A DNA stretch of 64,000 nt from Rothia halotolerans (GTDB taxonomy: Bacteria > Actinomycetota > Actinomycetes > Actinomycetales > Micrococcaceae), in NCBI RefSeq assembly GCF_004136635.1, contig NZ_NOIU01000001.1:62001-126000 (forward strand), written 5' to 3'. The position numbers and the translations under genes were made by a program. Positions 1 to 8,214 of this stretch are shown here, one piece after another (position 1 is the first letter of the stretch; every line of letters starts with the position of its first letter). Under the pieces are notes generated by a model. That model searched no databases. It was not told the origin of the DNA and saw only the letters and a program-made list of their open reading frames with translations.

Positions 1-186
1 GACCTCGTGACCGCGGTCCCAGTCGTCGTTCGCCTGCATGTCGCGGTGGTGGACGATGCCTACGCGACCCTGCCACCGCCCGTCGAGGCTGTGCTCAGGC
101 CGGCCGTCGCCGGGGATCCGCATGCGCCGGACACCGCCCTCGGGATCGCGCAGGTCGACAAGGTGACGGGTTCCGTTCTCCGTCAT
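1..186 (-). CDS. Hypothetical protein, N-terminal part (runs off the window)
   Basis: Open frame of 62 codons from an ATG at 186 down to base 1, so only the N-terminus is seen. The ATG overlaps the TGA of the upstream gene as ATGA, which suggests translational coupling and one operon. The visible part is hydrophilic, rich in Arg, Asp and Gly, with no membrane segment or signal peptide and no motif I recognise. The function is unknown; the neighbour gives no clue beyond co-expression. Confidence 0.55.
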   Translation of the reverse strand, partial: MTENGTRHLVDLRDPEGGVRRMRIPGDGRPEHSLDGRWQGRVGIVHHRDMQANDDWDRGHEV

Positions 187-932
187 GTCTCAATTCTCCT
201 CGGTGTCCTCCAGCCCGGGGGCCTTGCCGTCGCGCCGCCAGGACCGGGGACGTGCTCCTGCGCGTGCGCGGGGCAACGGGTGATGCCGAAGGAGACCGTG
301 CCTTCGGCGGGCCCTCCGCAGAGATCGCAGGTGCGCAGGGACTCCTCCTTCGCGGCGCGGAGCCGGTCGTTGACAGCGGTCCAGACGTCCGGGTTTCCGT
401 CGTCGCGCTGGTAGCGGTCGAGCGCTACTCGGAGGAAGGACATCTTGTTCCCGGCCGAGGTCACCGCGTAGTCCCCGAGCAACTCGGGGGCCACGAGATC
501 GCGGTGCAGCCGGTTCATGATCGGCACCCAGCCGGCGGGCAGACCCCAGACGTACTGGAGACCGGTCAGTCGGATCGACGGGTCGACGAGCTCCTGCAGC
601 GCCGCAGGATGCTGATCTGCCCAGGCGAAACGCGGGTTGAGCTGCCGGCGCTCGGCGTCGACGACCATCTCACCGGCCCAGCAGATCCTTTCCGCCAGCG
701 AGTCAGGGTCATCGGAGTCGAGCACATCGACCTCGCAGATGGGCCCATTCGGGATCTCAACCTCAGCGGTGACCGTCGGGTTTCGGTAGTCGATGTCCTG
801 GAGGACGATCGTGCTGACACCGTCAGGCAGGCCGACGTGCTCCGTCACGAGGATGGCGAGGTTCTTGGGATGGCGCTGTCCTGCGGGCAGCGACTCCCAC
901 CTCTGCGACGCCTCCGAGAGTTCTTCGGTCAC
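183..932 (-). CDS. Hypothetical protein with C-terminal zinc-knuckle-like CxxC...CxxH
   Basis: 249 residues if started at the GTG at 932, which sits 4 nt after a strong GGAGGGAGGAG ribosome site. The frame is open further upstream, but that stretch reads as non-coding. The protein is soluble. Its last third carries CDLC and, about 18 residues on, CPAH, which could bind one zinc; this is inference from Cys/His spacing. The middle, rich in Trp, Pro and Asp, matches no family I know. It overlaps the next gene by ATGA. The role is unknown; it sits in the accessory left part of the window. Confidence 0.6.
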   Translation of the reverse strand: MTEELSEASQRWESLPAGQRHPKNLAILVTEHVGLPDGVSTIVLQDIDYRNPTVTAEVEIPNGPICEVDVLDSDDPDSLAERICWAGEMVVDAERRQLNPRFAWADQHPAALQELVDPSIRLTGLQYVWGLPAGWVPIMNRLHRDLVAPELLGDYAVTSAGNKMSFLRVALDRYQRDDGNPDVWTAVNDRLRAAKEESLRTCDLCGGPAEGTVSFGITRCPAHAQEHVPGPGGATARPPGWRTPRRIET

Positions 933-1023
933 AGTGCTCCTCCCTCCCCACCACATCAGCGTAATGAGCGTGGTGTCCGGCGATCCATCCCGGCTGGGCG
1001 ACCGGCTCGACCATGACCATGGC

Positions 1024-1788
1024 TCACACGTCCCTCCGCCGGTAGACGACGATGGACGGGACGAGGGCGGCAAGGGTCCAGCCGAGGACGATCAGCCACG
1101 CGACCGGGGCAGGGGGCGCGTTCTCGGGAGCGGTGGAGAACCACAAGGTGTAGCCGGCGATGTCGGGCAGGTACACAGAGAACGAGTGGCCGAGCAGGAT
1201 GGGGCTGGCCACGACGAGGTAGAGCACAAGAGCCCCGGCGGCGGGCAGGGCCCGCTTGGTCAGGAAGCCGATCGCGGCGGAGAAGACGACCATGAGTACG
1301 AGGTAGACGCTCGCGCTCACGAGGGTCCTGGTGACCGTCGCCGCGTCGGGGAACGCCCCTCTCCCGTCCAGGACCAGCGCCGAGGTGCCGACCGTGACCA
1401 GGACGGTGACGAGCGCTGCCGGCAGCGCGACGAGGACGAGGGCGACCGTCGCCGCCAGCCGCTGGGCCACCCGGCGCGGCATGGCGACGAGCGTCGTGCG
1501 GATCTGCCCGCCGACGTACTCGGAGGTCGCGATCACCACGCCGAGGACGAACAAGCCCGCCTGCCCATAGGGCAGGGCGGCCATGGCGACGTCGAGCGAG
1601 TCGAGGCTGCCGGAGGACTCGGCTGCCTGGGAGGCGAGGAAGAAGGCGAGCAGCGCCGAGAGCGCCACCGTGCCTCCGGCCGTCAGCCAGGTCGCGGGCA
1701 AGGTGAGGATCTTCGACATCTCCGCACGGACGGCGTCGACGAAGGACGCCGCAGCGGTGCGCTGGGCGAGGGCGGGAGCGGCGCTCAT
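1024..1788 (-). CDS. ABC-2 type transporter permease
   Basis: 254-residue integral membrane protein, start ATG 1788 with GAGGAGGGA just upstream and an ATGA overlap with the preceding permease gene. It has about six hydrophobic segments and the layout of ABC-2 exporter permeases: an N-terminal cytoplasmic stretch (AEMSKILTLPATWL), a first helix, the conserved SEYVGGQIRTTL loop, and a C-terminal RRRDV tail. It would pair with the other permease and the ATPase to form a heterodimeric exporter. The substrate cannot be told from sequence. A divergent two-component system beside it suggests a response to an envelope-active compound, as in many drug or bacteriocin exporters (inference). Confidence 0.85.
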   Translation of the reverse strand: MSAAPALAQRTAAASFVDAVRAEMSKILTLPATWLTAGGTVALSALLAFFLASQAAESSGSLDSLDVAMAALPYGQAGLFVLGVVIATSEYVGGQIRTTLVAMPRRVAQRLAATVALVLVALPAALVTVLVTVGTSALVLDGRGAFPDAATVTRTLVSASVYLVLMVVFSAAIGFLTKRALPAAGALVLYLVVASPILLGHSFSVYLPDIAGYTLWFSTAPENAPPAPVAWLIVLGWTLAALVPSIVVYRRRDV

Positions 1789-2516
1789 GCGTCCCTCCTC
1801 GTGAACGTGACGGACGCGATGACGAGGAGGACAGCCACCCAGGCGGCCATGACGGCACCGCCGAGGACGGGAGCGATCTCCACCGAGGTGTCGAGGCCCC
1901 GGGACCACATCCGCATCCCGGCGACATCAGGCAGCCAGTTCGCGAGGTCGGCGACCCGGGTCAGAAGGAAGGTCACGGGCACGGCCGAGAAGTTCGCGAT
2001 GAGCACGGCCATCGGCACGACGCCGTTGCGGGTGAGCACGGTGAGCGCGAACGCGAGCAGGGCGACGAGGACCCAGTAGAGCGCCATCCCGCCCATCCGC
2101 ACGATCGCGTCAGCGTCGAGGACGGGCGCGCGGTCGCCGAGCAGCAGCGCCGTGAGCCCGAAGGTCACCGCGATCGCGACGACGGCCAGAGCCGCAGTCG
2201 CCATGGCCACGGCCAGCGCCTTGGCGAGCAGGACGCGGAGGCGGGAGGGCACAGCGGTCAGGGTGGTGGTGATCTGACGGCCACCGGCGGACTCCTCGCC
2301 CTCGACGGCGTACTCGCTGCTCATCGCGACGACGCCGATGACGATGGCCCCGGCGACGCCGAGGGCCAGCGAGGAGAAGCCGGTGTCGGGCCCGGGAGTC
2401 GAGCTGCCCGCGGAGAGGACCGTCACGGCGGCGGAGACGACGACGCCGACCGCGGCGGCGAGCCAGCTGGCAGGAAGGGAGACGAGCTTGGACAGCTCTG
2501 CTCGCAGCGCCCTCAT
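1785..2516 (-). CDS. ABC-2 type transporter permease
   Basis: 243 residues, start ATG 2516 overlapping the ATPase stop as ATGA. It is paralogous in layout to the following permease: AELSKLVSLPASWL near the N-terminus, a SSEYAVEGEESAGGRQITTTL loop at roughly residues 70-90, six predicted membrane segments and a terminal TRRDA. The two half-permeases and the ATPase form a tight three-gene operon with 4-nt overlaps, so equal translation is expected. The substrate is unknown. The EGEESAGG insertion in the loop is absent from the partner. Confidence 0.85.
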   Translation of the reverse strand: MRALRAELSKLVSLPASWLAAAVGVVVSAAVTVLSAGSSTPGPDTGFSSLALGVAGAIVIGVVAMSSEYAVEGEESAGGRQITTTLTAVPSRLRVLLAKALAVAMATAALAVVAIAVTFGLTALLLGDRAPVLDADAIVRMGGMALYWVLVALLAFALTVLTRNGVVPMAVLIANFSAVPVTFLLTRVADLANWLPDVAGMRMWSRGLDTSVEIAPVLGGAVMAAWVAVLLVIASVTFTRRDA

Positions 2517-3220
2517 CGCGCGCCCCGATCGCCGGTCAGGGAGAAGAAGGCGTCCTCGAGGTTGCGATGGGAGCCGGTGACCTCGGCCAGCGTGCCGTCG
2601 GCGACGATCCGTCCCTGCCGGATGACGACGACGTCGTCGACGGTCTCGGCGAGCTCCCCCATGAGGTGGGAGGAGAGCAGCACGGTCCTGCCGGAGGACG
2701 CCTGCTCGCGCAGGAAGAGGCGGATCCAGCGGATGCCCTCGGGGTCGAGACCGTTGACCGGCTCGTCGAGGACGAGTGCCTCCGGGTCGGCGAGCAGCGC
2801 CGCGGCGAGCCCGAGCCTGCGCCCCATGCCGAGCGAATAGGTGCTCACCTTCTTGCCGGCGGCGTCGAGGATGCCGACGGTCCCGAGCACCTCCTCGACG
2901 CGTGCGTTGCCGATGCCGGCCGAGCGCGCGACCCAGCGCAGGTGAGCCCGTCCCGTGCGGGAGCGGTGCGCGCCGGAGCCGTCGAGGACAGCCCCGACCT
3001 TGCGCAGGGGGTCGCGGAGGGAGGCAAATGGCTGACCGTCGACGAGAGCGGTCCCGGAGGTCGCGCGGTCGAGACCGAGCAGGATCCGCAGGGTCGAGGA
3101 CTTGCCCGCGCCGTTGGGCCCGAGGAAGCCGGTGACCCGTCCCGGGCGGGCCTGGAAGGTGATGCCGTCGAGGATCGTCCGGGATCCGCGCTGCTTGGTC
3201 AGCTGGTCGAATGTGAGCAT
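2513..3220 (-). CDS. ABC transporter ATP-binding protein
   Basis: 235 residues with a full ATPase set: Walker A GPNGAGKS near residue 34, signature YSLGMGRR, Walker B ALVLDEP, and the H-loop histidine in LLSSHLMGE. The C-terminal part (TLAEVTG...LEDAFFSLTG) is typical of drug- and bacteriocin-export ATPases of the CcmA/BcrA type. It energises the two permeases encoded downstream. The start at ATG 3220 has GGAGG only 1-2 nt away, which is closer than ideal; no better start is obvious. It is divergent from the histidine kinase gene. Confidence 0.9.
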   Translation of the reverse strand: MLTFDQLTKQRGSRTILDGITFQARPGRVTGFLGPNGAGKSSTLRILLGLDRATSGTALVDGQPFASLRDPLRKVGAVLDGSGAHRSRTGRAHLRWVARSAGIGNARVEEVLGTVGILDAAGKKVSTYSLGMGRRLGLAAALLADPEALVLDEPVNGLDPEGIRWIRLFLREQASSGRTVLLSSHLMGELAETVDDVVVIRQGRIVADGTLAEVTGSHRNLEDAFFSLTGDRGAR

Positions 3221-3329
3221 GCCTCCATCCCAGCGAGACGGGACCGCGATGGCATTGGACCTCGGTGCAGTCTTCGGTCCTAGACCTGGGTCTGAGGAGA
3301 TTCACGAAGACGCTCCATACGCTTGAGGG
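3221..3329. promoter_or_regulatory. Divergent promoter region, ABC operon / two-component operon
   Basis: 109 bp between the ATPase start and the kinase start must hold both promoters. No clear dyad operator was found by eye. The kinase ATG at 3330 is preceded by TTGAGGG. Confidence 0.4.
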
Positions 3330-4172
3330 ATGCAGCATTTCGAGCGGCCGGTCTGGGCCTCGTGGGCATGGCCCATCGCCTTCGCCGCTCTCGCGCTGCT
3401 CTTCGTCCTCCTGCCGGGACTGCCCATCGGCCGCATAGAGCCGATCTGGTCCCTGGCCGGGTTCGCACTCCTCGTCGTCGGCGTCGTCGGCTGGGCCGTG
3501 CTGCGCACGCGGCTCCAGCGACGTCAGTACGAGGCCCGGCTCGAGGAGTGGGCGAAGGCCAAGGCATCGCAGGACGAGCGGCTGCGGATCGCCCGGGAGC
3601 TCCACGACCTCGCCTCCCACGGCCTCGGGACCATGACCGTCCGCGCGGCAACGGCCAAGCTCGCCGACGAGGACGAGCGGCTCATGGCGCTGGCCGACAT
3701 CGAGCGCCTCGGCAGGAGGTCGACGGCCGAGCTAAGGAAGATGCTGGCCGTGCTCCGCGACCCCGGCGCTCAGGCTCCGATGCGCCCGGCGGACTCGCTG
3801 GCCGACCTGCCGGAGATCATCGAGACCGCGAGACGGACCGGCATCGAGGTCGAGGCGAGCATGGACGAGCTCGGCGAGGTGCCCGCCAGTGTCCAGGTGA
3901 CCATCTGCGCCGTCGTGCGCGAGGCGCTGGCCAACGCCGCCCGGCACGCGGGGGCCACCCGATCTCAAGTCTCCATCGTCCTGACCCGGCGCGGGATCGC
4001 CGTCGACGTCCGCGACACCGGGCCCTCGCCGGGCTGGCAGCCGCACCCGGGCACCGGCCACGGAATCGACGGGCTGCGCGAGCGGGTCGGGCTCCACGGC
4101 GGGACGCTGACGACGGGTGAGCACGAGGGCGGGTTCCGCGTGCTCGCCGAGCTGCCGAGGGAGGAGCAGTGA
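3330..4172 (+). CDS. Two-component sensor histidine kinase (HisKA_3/NarL type)
   Basis: 280 residues. Two membrane helices (about 13-30 and 42-58) form the whole sensor, with almost no extracellular loop. This is the intramembrane-sensing layout often found beside ABC exporters. The dimerisation/phosphoacceptor box RIARELHDLASHGLG places the phosphorylated His at 92. HATPase features follow: the N-box REALANAARHAG, a DTGP G1 box, and GHGIDGLRERV. It would phosphorylate the response regulator encoded next, whose GTG overlaps this stop codon. The divergent ABC exporter is the likely target (inference). Confidence 0.9.
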   Translation: MQHFERPVWASWAWPIAFAALALLFVLLPGLPIGRIEPIWSLAGFALLVVGVVGWAVLRTRLQRRQYEARLEEWAKAKASQDERLRIARELHDLASHGLGTMTVRAATAKLADEDERLMALADIERLGRRSTAELRKMLAVLRDPGAQAPMRPADSLADLPEIIETARRTGIEVEASMDELGEVPASVQVTICAVVREALANAARHAGATRSQVSIVLTRRGIAVDVRDTGPSPGWQPHPGTGHGIDGLRERVGLHGGTLTTGEHEGGFRVLAELPREEQ

Positions 4173-4864
4173 ACGACGCGCCAGCGATCAGGGTGCTCCT
4201 CGTCGACGACGACCAGCTGCTGCGCCGGTCCCTGAAGATCGCCATCGACCACGAGGACGGCCTCGAGGTCGTCGGGGAGGCCGCGACAGGGACGGAGGCC
4301 GCGACCCAGGCGCGGGCGCTGCGACCGGACGTCGTCCTCATGGACATCCGGATGCCCGGTGGCAACGGGATCGAGGCGACGCAGGCGATCACCGACAACG
4401 CCGAGCTCAGCGAGACACGGGTCGTCGTTCTGACGATGTTCGAGCTCGACGAATACGTCTACGGAGCATTGAAGGCGGGTGCGAGTGCGTTCCTGCTCAA
4501 GGACGCGACCCCCGAGCGGCTCGTCGAGGCGATCCGCCGCGTCAACGAGGGAGAGTCGCTGTTCGCGCCGCAGGTCATGAGCAGGCTGGTCGAGCGCTAC
4601 GTCGCCGCTCCGAGAGCCCGGGCCGACGGATCACGGCTCGACGTGCTCACCGAGCGGGAGCGCGAGGTCCTCGGCCTGGTCGCCGAGGGACTGTCGAACG
4701 ACGAGATCGCCATGAGGCTCGTGGTGACCATGCACACCGTGAAGGCGCACATCGGAGCGATGAAGTCGAAGCTCCACGCCCGCGACCGGGCGCAGCTCGT
4801 CATCGCGGCGTACGAGGGCGGTTTGAGTGGCGGGTCCCCGGGAAGGAGCTCGGCGACGAGATGA
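4169..4864 (+). CDS. LuxR/NarL-family response regulator
   Basis: 231 residues, GTG start at 4169 in a GTGA overlap with the kinase. The receiver domain has acidic DDD at 13-15, phosphoacceptor Asp59 in VVLMDIRMPGG, Thr in VLTMF and Lys in FLLKD. The LuxR helix-turn-helix (LTEREREVLGLVAEGLSNDEI... to KLHARDRAQLV) lies at about 155-215. A diverged copy of its C-terminal half (about 85% nucleotide identity by eye) survives as a fragment at 8021-8188, so an LuxR regulator gene has been broken elsewhere in this region. Confidence 0.92.
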   Translation: MNDAPAIRVLLVDDDQLLRRSLKIAIDHEDGLEVVGEAATGTEAATQARALRPDVVLMDIRMPGGNGIEATQAITDNAELSETRVVVLTMFELDEYVYGALKAGASAFLLKDATPERLVEAIRRVNEGESLFAPQVMSRLVERYVAAPRARADGSRLDVLTEREREVLGLVAEGLSNDEIAMRLVVTMHTVKAHIGAMKSKLHARDRAQLVIAAYEGGLSGGSPGRSSATR

Positions 4865-5018
4865 TGCGCTCCTCTTGTTGATCGCAGTCGCCCGAGCTCA
4901 GGCCTCGAGCGATCGACCTCGAAGGCTCGGCGAGGGCCCACGGCCGTACAGGGCCCGGACGATTCACGTCCTTAGCGCCCGGGGCAGCAGCCACCAGCCC
5001 GAGACCAGCATGCGATCG

Positions 5019-6236
5019 TCATATAGCTTCTTTCGGCGCATTTCGGCCCCCAGCTCGGGAGGTCGCTATCAGGAATGCGGCGGTGGCTACGGCGATGGCA
5101 GCGCCGGAAAAGAACATCCAGATCGCATTTCCCGTTCCGGCGACACCGCCGATGAGGGTGCCGAGCCCGATGCCGATGTAGATGCCCGAGGAGTTCAGCG
5201 CGATCACCAAGGGGGCTTCGTTCGGTGCAGCAGCGACCAGTCGGTGCTGTTGCGGTGGGGTCTGGCACCAGCTGCTCGCACCCCAGGTGAACGCCAGTAC
5301 GCCGACCAGTACGGGAAGGCTCGCGTTCGACAGGCTGAGCGATCCGAGCGCGGCGAGCGTGGCGGCCATCACCGCGTATCCGACGATCAGTACCCGGATG
5401 CCGCCGAAACGGTCGGTAAACCGGCCCGAGGATTGTGCGCCGGCAACGGCTCCGATGCCGTAGAGGAACAGCATCCACTGCACCGTCTCCGTGCGGATGC
5501 CTACGGCACCGAATGCGGGGATCGCGTAAGCGTAGGCGGTGTAGGCGGCCGCCATGCCCAGGGCGGTGACCGGCAGGATCACCCGCACACCAGGGTTCCT
5601 CAAGACTGCCAGGCGCGCGGCGAGTGGAACCCGTGCCCCACCTGCCAGGGCCGGCAGGAGCACTGCCAGGCCGATCCCTATGAGCACGCACAGCAGTGCG
5701 ACCAGGCCGAGCGCCGTCCGCCAGCCCATGACGCGAGAGGCGAGGCCGCCGAGCGGGACGCCGATCGCGGTGGCGACGGTCAGGCCGCTGACCACCAGGG
5801 CCAGGGCGCGCCCGCGTCGCTCCTGCGGGACCAGGGATGAGGCGACCGCTCCGGCGTTCGGGGTGTAGGCCGCAGCACCCAGGGCCGCCAGCACCCGAGA
5901 AGCGATGAGCACCGCGAAGTTCGGGGCCAGGGCGGTGCCGAGGTTGGCGAGGCCGAGGACGAGCAACGCGGCGACCAACAGACGCCGCCGCGGCACGGTC
6001 GCAGTGGCGGAGGCGAGCATGGGCGAGAACACCGCATAGCAGATCGCGAACACTGTCACCGAGGCACCAGCGGCGGCTTCGGAGACCCCGAGTTCTCCGG
6101 CCATCTCTGGCAGGAACCCGGCGACGACGAAGGCATCCGTGCCGACCGCGAAGGTACCCAGGGCCAGGAGCGGGACCCGACCGCCTGAACCCCGGGAAGC
6201 CGTCGCAGGCCGCTGGCTTCTTAATGAGATGTTCAA
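5019..6236 (-). CDS. MFS transporter (AraJ-like, DHA1 group)
   Basis: 405 residues if begun at TTG 6236, which lies 10 nt after AGGAG; a GTG at 6275 in frame is an alternative but falls inside a hairpin. Twelve hydrophobic segments are visible. The motif-A-like loop between helices 2 and 3 is replaced by ASATATVPRRRLL, and RALALVVSGLTVATAIGVPLGG is the drug-exporter motif C region of helix 5. Such proteins export drugs or sugars by proton antiport across the cytoplasmic membrane. It follows the Rrf2 regulator gene in the same direction and is probably controlled by it. Confidence 0.85.
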   Translation of the reverse strand: MNISLRSQRPATASRGSGGRVPLLALGTFAVGTDAFVVAGFLPEMAGELGVSEAAAGASVTVFAICYAVFSPMLASATATVPRRRLLVAALLVLGLANLGTALAPNFAVLIASRVLAALGAAAYTPNAGAVASSLVPQERRGRALALVVSGLTVATAIGVPLGGLASRVMGWRTALGLVALLCVLIGIGLAVLLPALAGGARVPLAARLAVLRNPGVRVILPVTALGMAAAYTAYAYAIPAFGAVGIRTETVQWMLFLYGIGAVAGAQSSGRFTDRFGGIRVLIVGYAVMAATLAALGSLSLSNASLPVLVGVLAFTWGASSWCQTPPQQHRLVAAAPNEAPLVIALNSSGIYIGIGLGTLIGGVAGTGNAIWMFFSGAAIAVATAAFLIATSRAGGRNAPKEAI

Positions 6237-6260
6237 TGTCCCGATTCTCCTTTCATGAAA

Positions 6261-6290
6261 GGCCCGACGCTGCACCGAGGTTGTCGGGCC
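6261..6290 (-). promoter_or_regulatory. Inverted repeat between Rrf2 and MFS genes
   Basis: Perfect 8-bp arms ggcccgac (6261-6268) and gtcgggcc (6283-6290) around a 14-nt loop, just upstream of the MFS ribosome site. On the minus strand only TTT follows, so it may be a weak terminator or attenuator that lowers MFS expression relative to the regulator. Confidence 0.4.
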
Positions 6291-6303
6291 TGCGATGTGG
6301 GGG

Positions 6304-6780
6304 TCAGACGGTGCGTTCGAGGAAGGTCCGGACGCGGCGCTCGGATGTCACCGGGGTCTCGGCGATCAGGTCGGCCAGCGTCTGGCCCGCGAGCTCTCGC
6401 CGCCAGGCCAGTTCGGCTTTGCGCATCGCGCGGGAGATGCCGCAGGGGTGGGCGAACTCGCCAGGGGCGGCGAGCTGTCCAGACCCACGCTGGCGGATCT
6501 CGGTGCACTGGAACGGGTCCGTGCCGCCCTCGATCGCGGTCACGACATCCATCAGGCTGATCGCCTCCGGGCCACGGCCGAGCCGGTAGCCGCCGCGCGC
6601 GCCCGCCACGGACTCGAGGATGCCTGCCTTCGCCAGTGGCTGGAGCTGCTTCTTCAAGTACTCCGGCGGCAGGTCGAAGACCTCGGCGAGCCTGCCCACG
6701 GGCAGGGGCGCGACGTCGTCGAGCCAGGCCAGCACGAGGCAGCAGTGCAGCCCCCACTCGACTCCCTCACTCATCCGCAT
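6304..6780 (-). CDS. Rrf2-family transcriptional regulator
   Basis: 158 residues, start at ATG 6780 (MRMSEG...). The winged-helix N-terminus (VEWGLHCCLVLAWL, LPVGRLAEVFDLPPEYLKKQLQPLAKAGILESVAGARGGYRL) is the Rrf2 signature, with the wing AGARGGYRLGR. Only two Cys outside the N-terminus are seen (FQCTEI and HPCGI), fewer than the three of Fe-S members such as IscR or NsrR, so cluster binding is doubtful. It lies between an MFS gene it precedes and a divergent EamA gene, so it probably controls both through the dyad at 6785-6801. Confidence 0.88.
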   Translation of the reverse strand: MRMSEGVEWGLHCCLVLAWLDDVAPLPVGRLAEVFDLPPEYLKKQLQPLAKAGILESVAGARGGYRLGRGPEAISLMDVVTAIEGGTDPFQCTEIRQRGSGQLAAPGEFAHPCGISRAMRKAELAWRRELAGQTLADLIAETPVTSERRVRTFLERTV

Positions 6781-6784
6781 AACA

Positions 6785-6801
6785 GGGATACTACACATCC
6801 C
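6785..6801. promoter_or_regulatory. Dyad, possible Rrf2 operator
   Basis: GGGAT-actacac-ATCCC, a 17-bp dyad 5 bp upstream of the Rrf2 start and in the promoter region of the divergent EamA gene. Its position fits autoregulation plus control of the transporter; the binding itself is inferred. Confidence 0.45.
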
Positions 6802-6857
6802 GATTGGGTAGAGTGGTCAGGAACACCGGAAACCGATCCAGAAGAAGAGGGGAACCT

Positions 6858-7868
6858 ATGAGTTTCGGCGTGGTCCGCGGGTTCATGTACATGCTGTTGT
6901 CCACGTTCTTCTTCGCCGTGGCCGGCCCGGTCGCCAAGGCCCTCTACGGGATCGGCTGGACGCCAGGCTCGGTGGTGCTGATCCGGCTATCCGGTGCCTC
7001 GCTCCTACTGCTGATCCCGACGTTGCTCGCGCTGCGCGGACGCTGGGGCGAGGTCCGAAGCCACTGGAAGACGATCCTCCTCTACGGCGTCGTGTCGATG
7101 GCCGGGGTGCAGGCCTTTTTCTTCCTCGCGCTGGAGCACCTCAGCGTCGCCGTGGCGATACTGCTGGAGATGATGGGTGCCCCGCTGATCATCGTGTTCT
7201 GGCTCTGGGCACGCACGAAACAACGTCCCAACCTGATCACCGCGATCGGGGTGATCGTCTCCCTCATCGGGGTCGTGCTGGTGCTCGATTTCCGCAACGC
7301 CTCGCTGAGCTGGGTCGGGATCGTCATGGCACTTGCCGCCGCGGCGTGTTTCGCCTCCTACTTCCTCGTCTCCGCCGATGACACGATCCGGCTCCCATCG
7401 ATCGCGTTCACCGGGCTCGGCATGGGCATCGGAGCCGTCGCCGCACTCATCGCTAATCTCGCCCACCTCATGCCCGCGCGGTTCGTCACCACTGATCTCG
7501 ACTTCGCAGGGCTGCGCGTCTCGTGGCTCGTGCCTGCGCTGCTGCTGATCGTGTTCACGGTCGGCGCGTACCTGTTCGGCATCCTCGGCCTGCGCCACCT
7601 CGGAGCCACGGTCGGATCGTATGTGAACCTCACCGAAGTGCCCTTCTCCGCGATCGCCGCGTGGGTCCTCCTCGCCGAGATCCTGACCCCGCTGCAACTC
7701 GCCGGTGGCATCGTCATCCTGACCGGGATCGTCCTCGTGAAATGGGGTGACATCGAGGCAGCACGACACCAGCTGCGGCCGCGCGACAAAGCTATGATCG
7801 ACAGCCGTCAGGATCACGACCCCCAGAAGCCGACGCAATCATCCCGAGCAAGCGAGGGACATGTATGA
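6858..7868 (+). CDS. EamA-family (DMT superfamily) transporter
   Basis: 336 residues starting at ATG 6858 after AAGAGGGGAA. Ten hydrophobic helices in two EamA repeats of about 140 residues each; the first begins FMYMLLSTFFFAVAGPVAKALY and the second has YVNLTEVPFSAIAAWVLLAEILTPLQLAGGIVILTGI, the hallmark last helices of the fold. The family exports amino acids or metabolites. A hydrophilic tail of about 35 residues follows the last helix. It is transcribed divergently from the Rrf2 regulator. The substrate is unknown. Confidence 0.88.
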   Translation: MSFGVVRGFMYMLLSTFFFAVAGPVAKALYGIGWTPGSVVLIRLSGASLLLLIPTLLALRGRWGEVRSHWKTILLYGVVSMAGVQAFFFLALEHLSVAVAILLEMMGAPLIIVFWLWARTKQRPNLITAIGVIVSLIGVVLVLDFRNASLSWVGIVMALAAAACFASYFLVSADDTIRLPSIAFTGLGMGIGAVAALIANLAHLMPARFVTTDLDFAGLRVSWLVPALLLIVFTVGAYLFGILGLRHLGATVGSYVNLTEVPFSAIAAWVLLAEILTPLQLAGGIVILTGIVLVKWGDIEAARHQLRPRDKAMIDSRQDHDPQKPTQSSRASEGHV

Positions 7869-7875
7869 CCCGCAC

Positions 7876-7980
7876 GCCACTACTCAATATCCCGTTGCCG
7901 ACCGCCGCCGCACTCTGGAAGCGGCGGGCGTAGCCGGAGAACCGATAGTGGTTCGTCGCTGCCAAGAAGCGGGCCGACAC
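7876..7980 (-). pseudogene. Abi_2/AbiF-type gene remnant
   Basis: About 35 codons whose translation (RFLAATNHYRFSGYARRFQ) matches residues 29-47 of the intact Abi protein at 11079-11984 (EFLAATNYYRFSGYARYFQ). Similarity ends within about 15 residues on the C-terminal side. On the N-terminal side it is joined directly to a 44-nt segment that, in the intact locus, lies upstream of the Abi leader. The first ~28 codons and the leader hairpin are therefore deleted. This is a relic of a second recombinase-Abi module. Confidence 0.75.
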
Positions 7981-8016
7981 GGCGGCCTGCGCGCACATTG
8001 CGGCGCTCATTCCGTC
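7973..8016. repeat. 44-nt segment shared with the recombinase end (copy A)
   Basis: 36 of 44 positions match 12066-12109 by eye, including tgcgcgcacat and gcgctca. In copy B the segment spans the recombinase stop codon; here it is joined to an Abi remnant on the left and a response-regulator fragment on the right. It may mark an old integration or deletion junction. Confidence 0.65.
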
Positions 8017-8020
8017 TTCC

Positions 8021-8188
8021 GTCGCCGAGGGCCTGTCGAACGACGAGATCGCCGCCGAGCTCGTCGTCACCATGCACACAGTCAAGGCTCACATCGGCGC
8101 GCCGCGCTCGAAGCTCCACGCCAGGGACCGGGCGCAACTCGTCATCGCCGCGTACGAGAACGGTCATCGAAGCGCGCCGTTGGCGTAG
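8021..8188 (+). pseudogene. LuxR-type response regulator, C-terminal fragment
   Basis: 56 codons reading VAEGLSNDEIAAELVV...KLHARDRAQLVIAAYENG to a TAG at 8186-8188. This matches the helix-turn-helix of the regulator at 4169-4864 almost residue for residue, but receiver and linker are missing. It starts abruptly after gtcgccgag, a sequence present in the intact regulator and, as gtcgccga, at the recombinase 3' end. It is a truncated gene with no start, not expected to function. Confidence 0.85.
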
Positions 8189-8214
8189 ATCGGTACCGGA
8201 GCCCATGCGACCGA

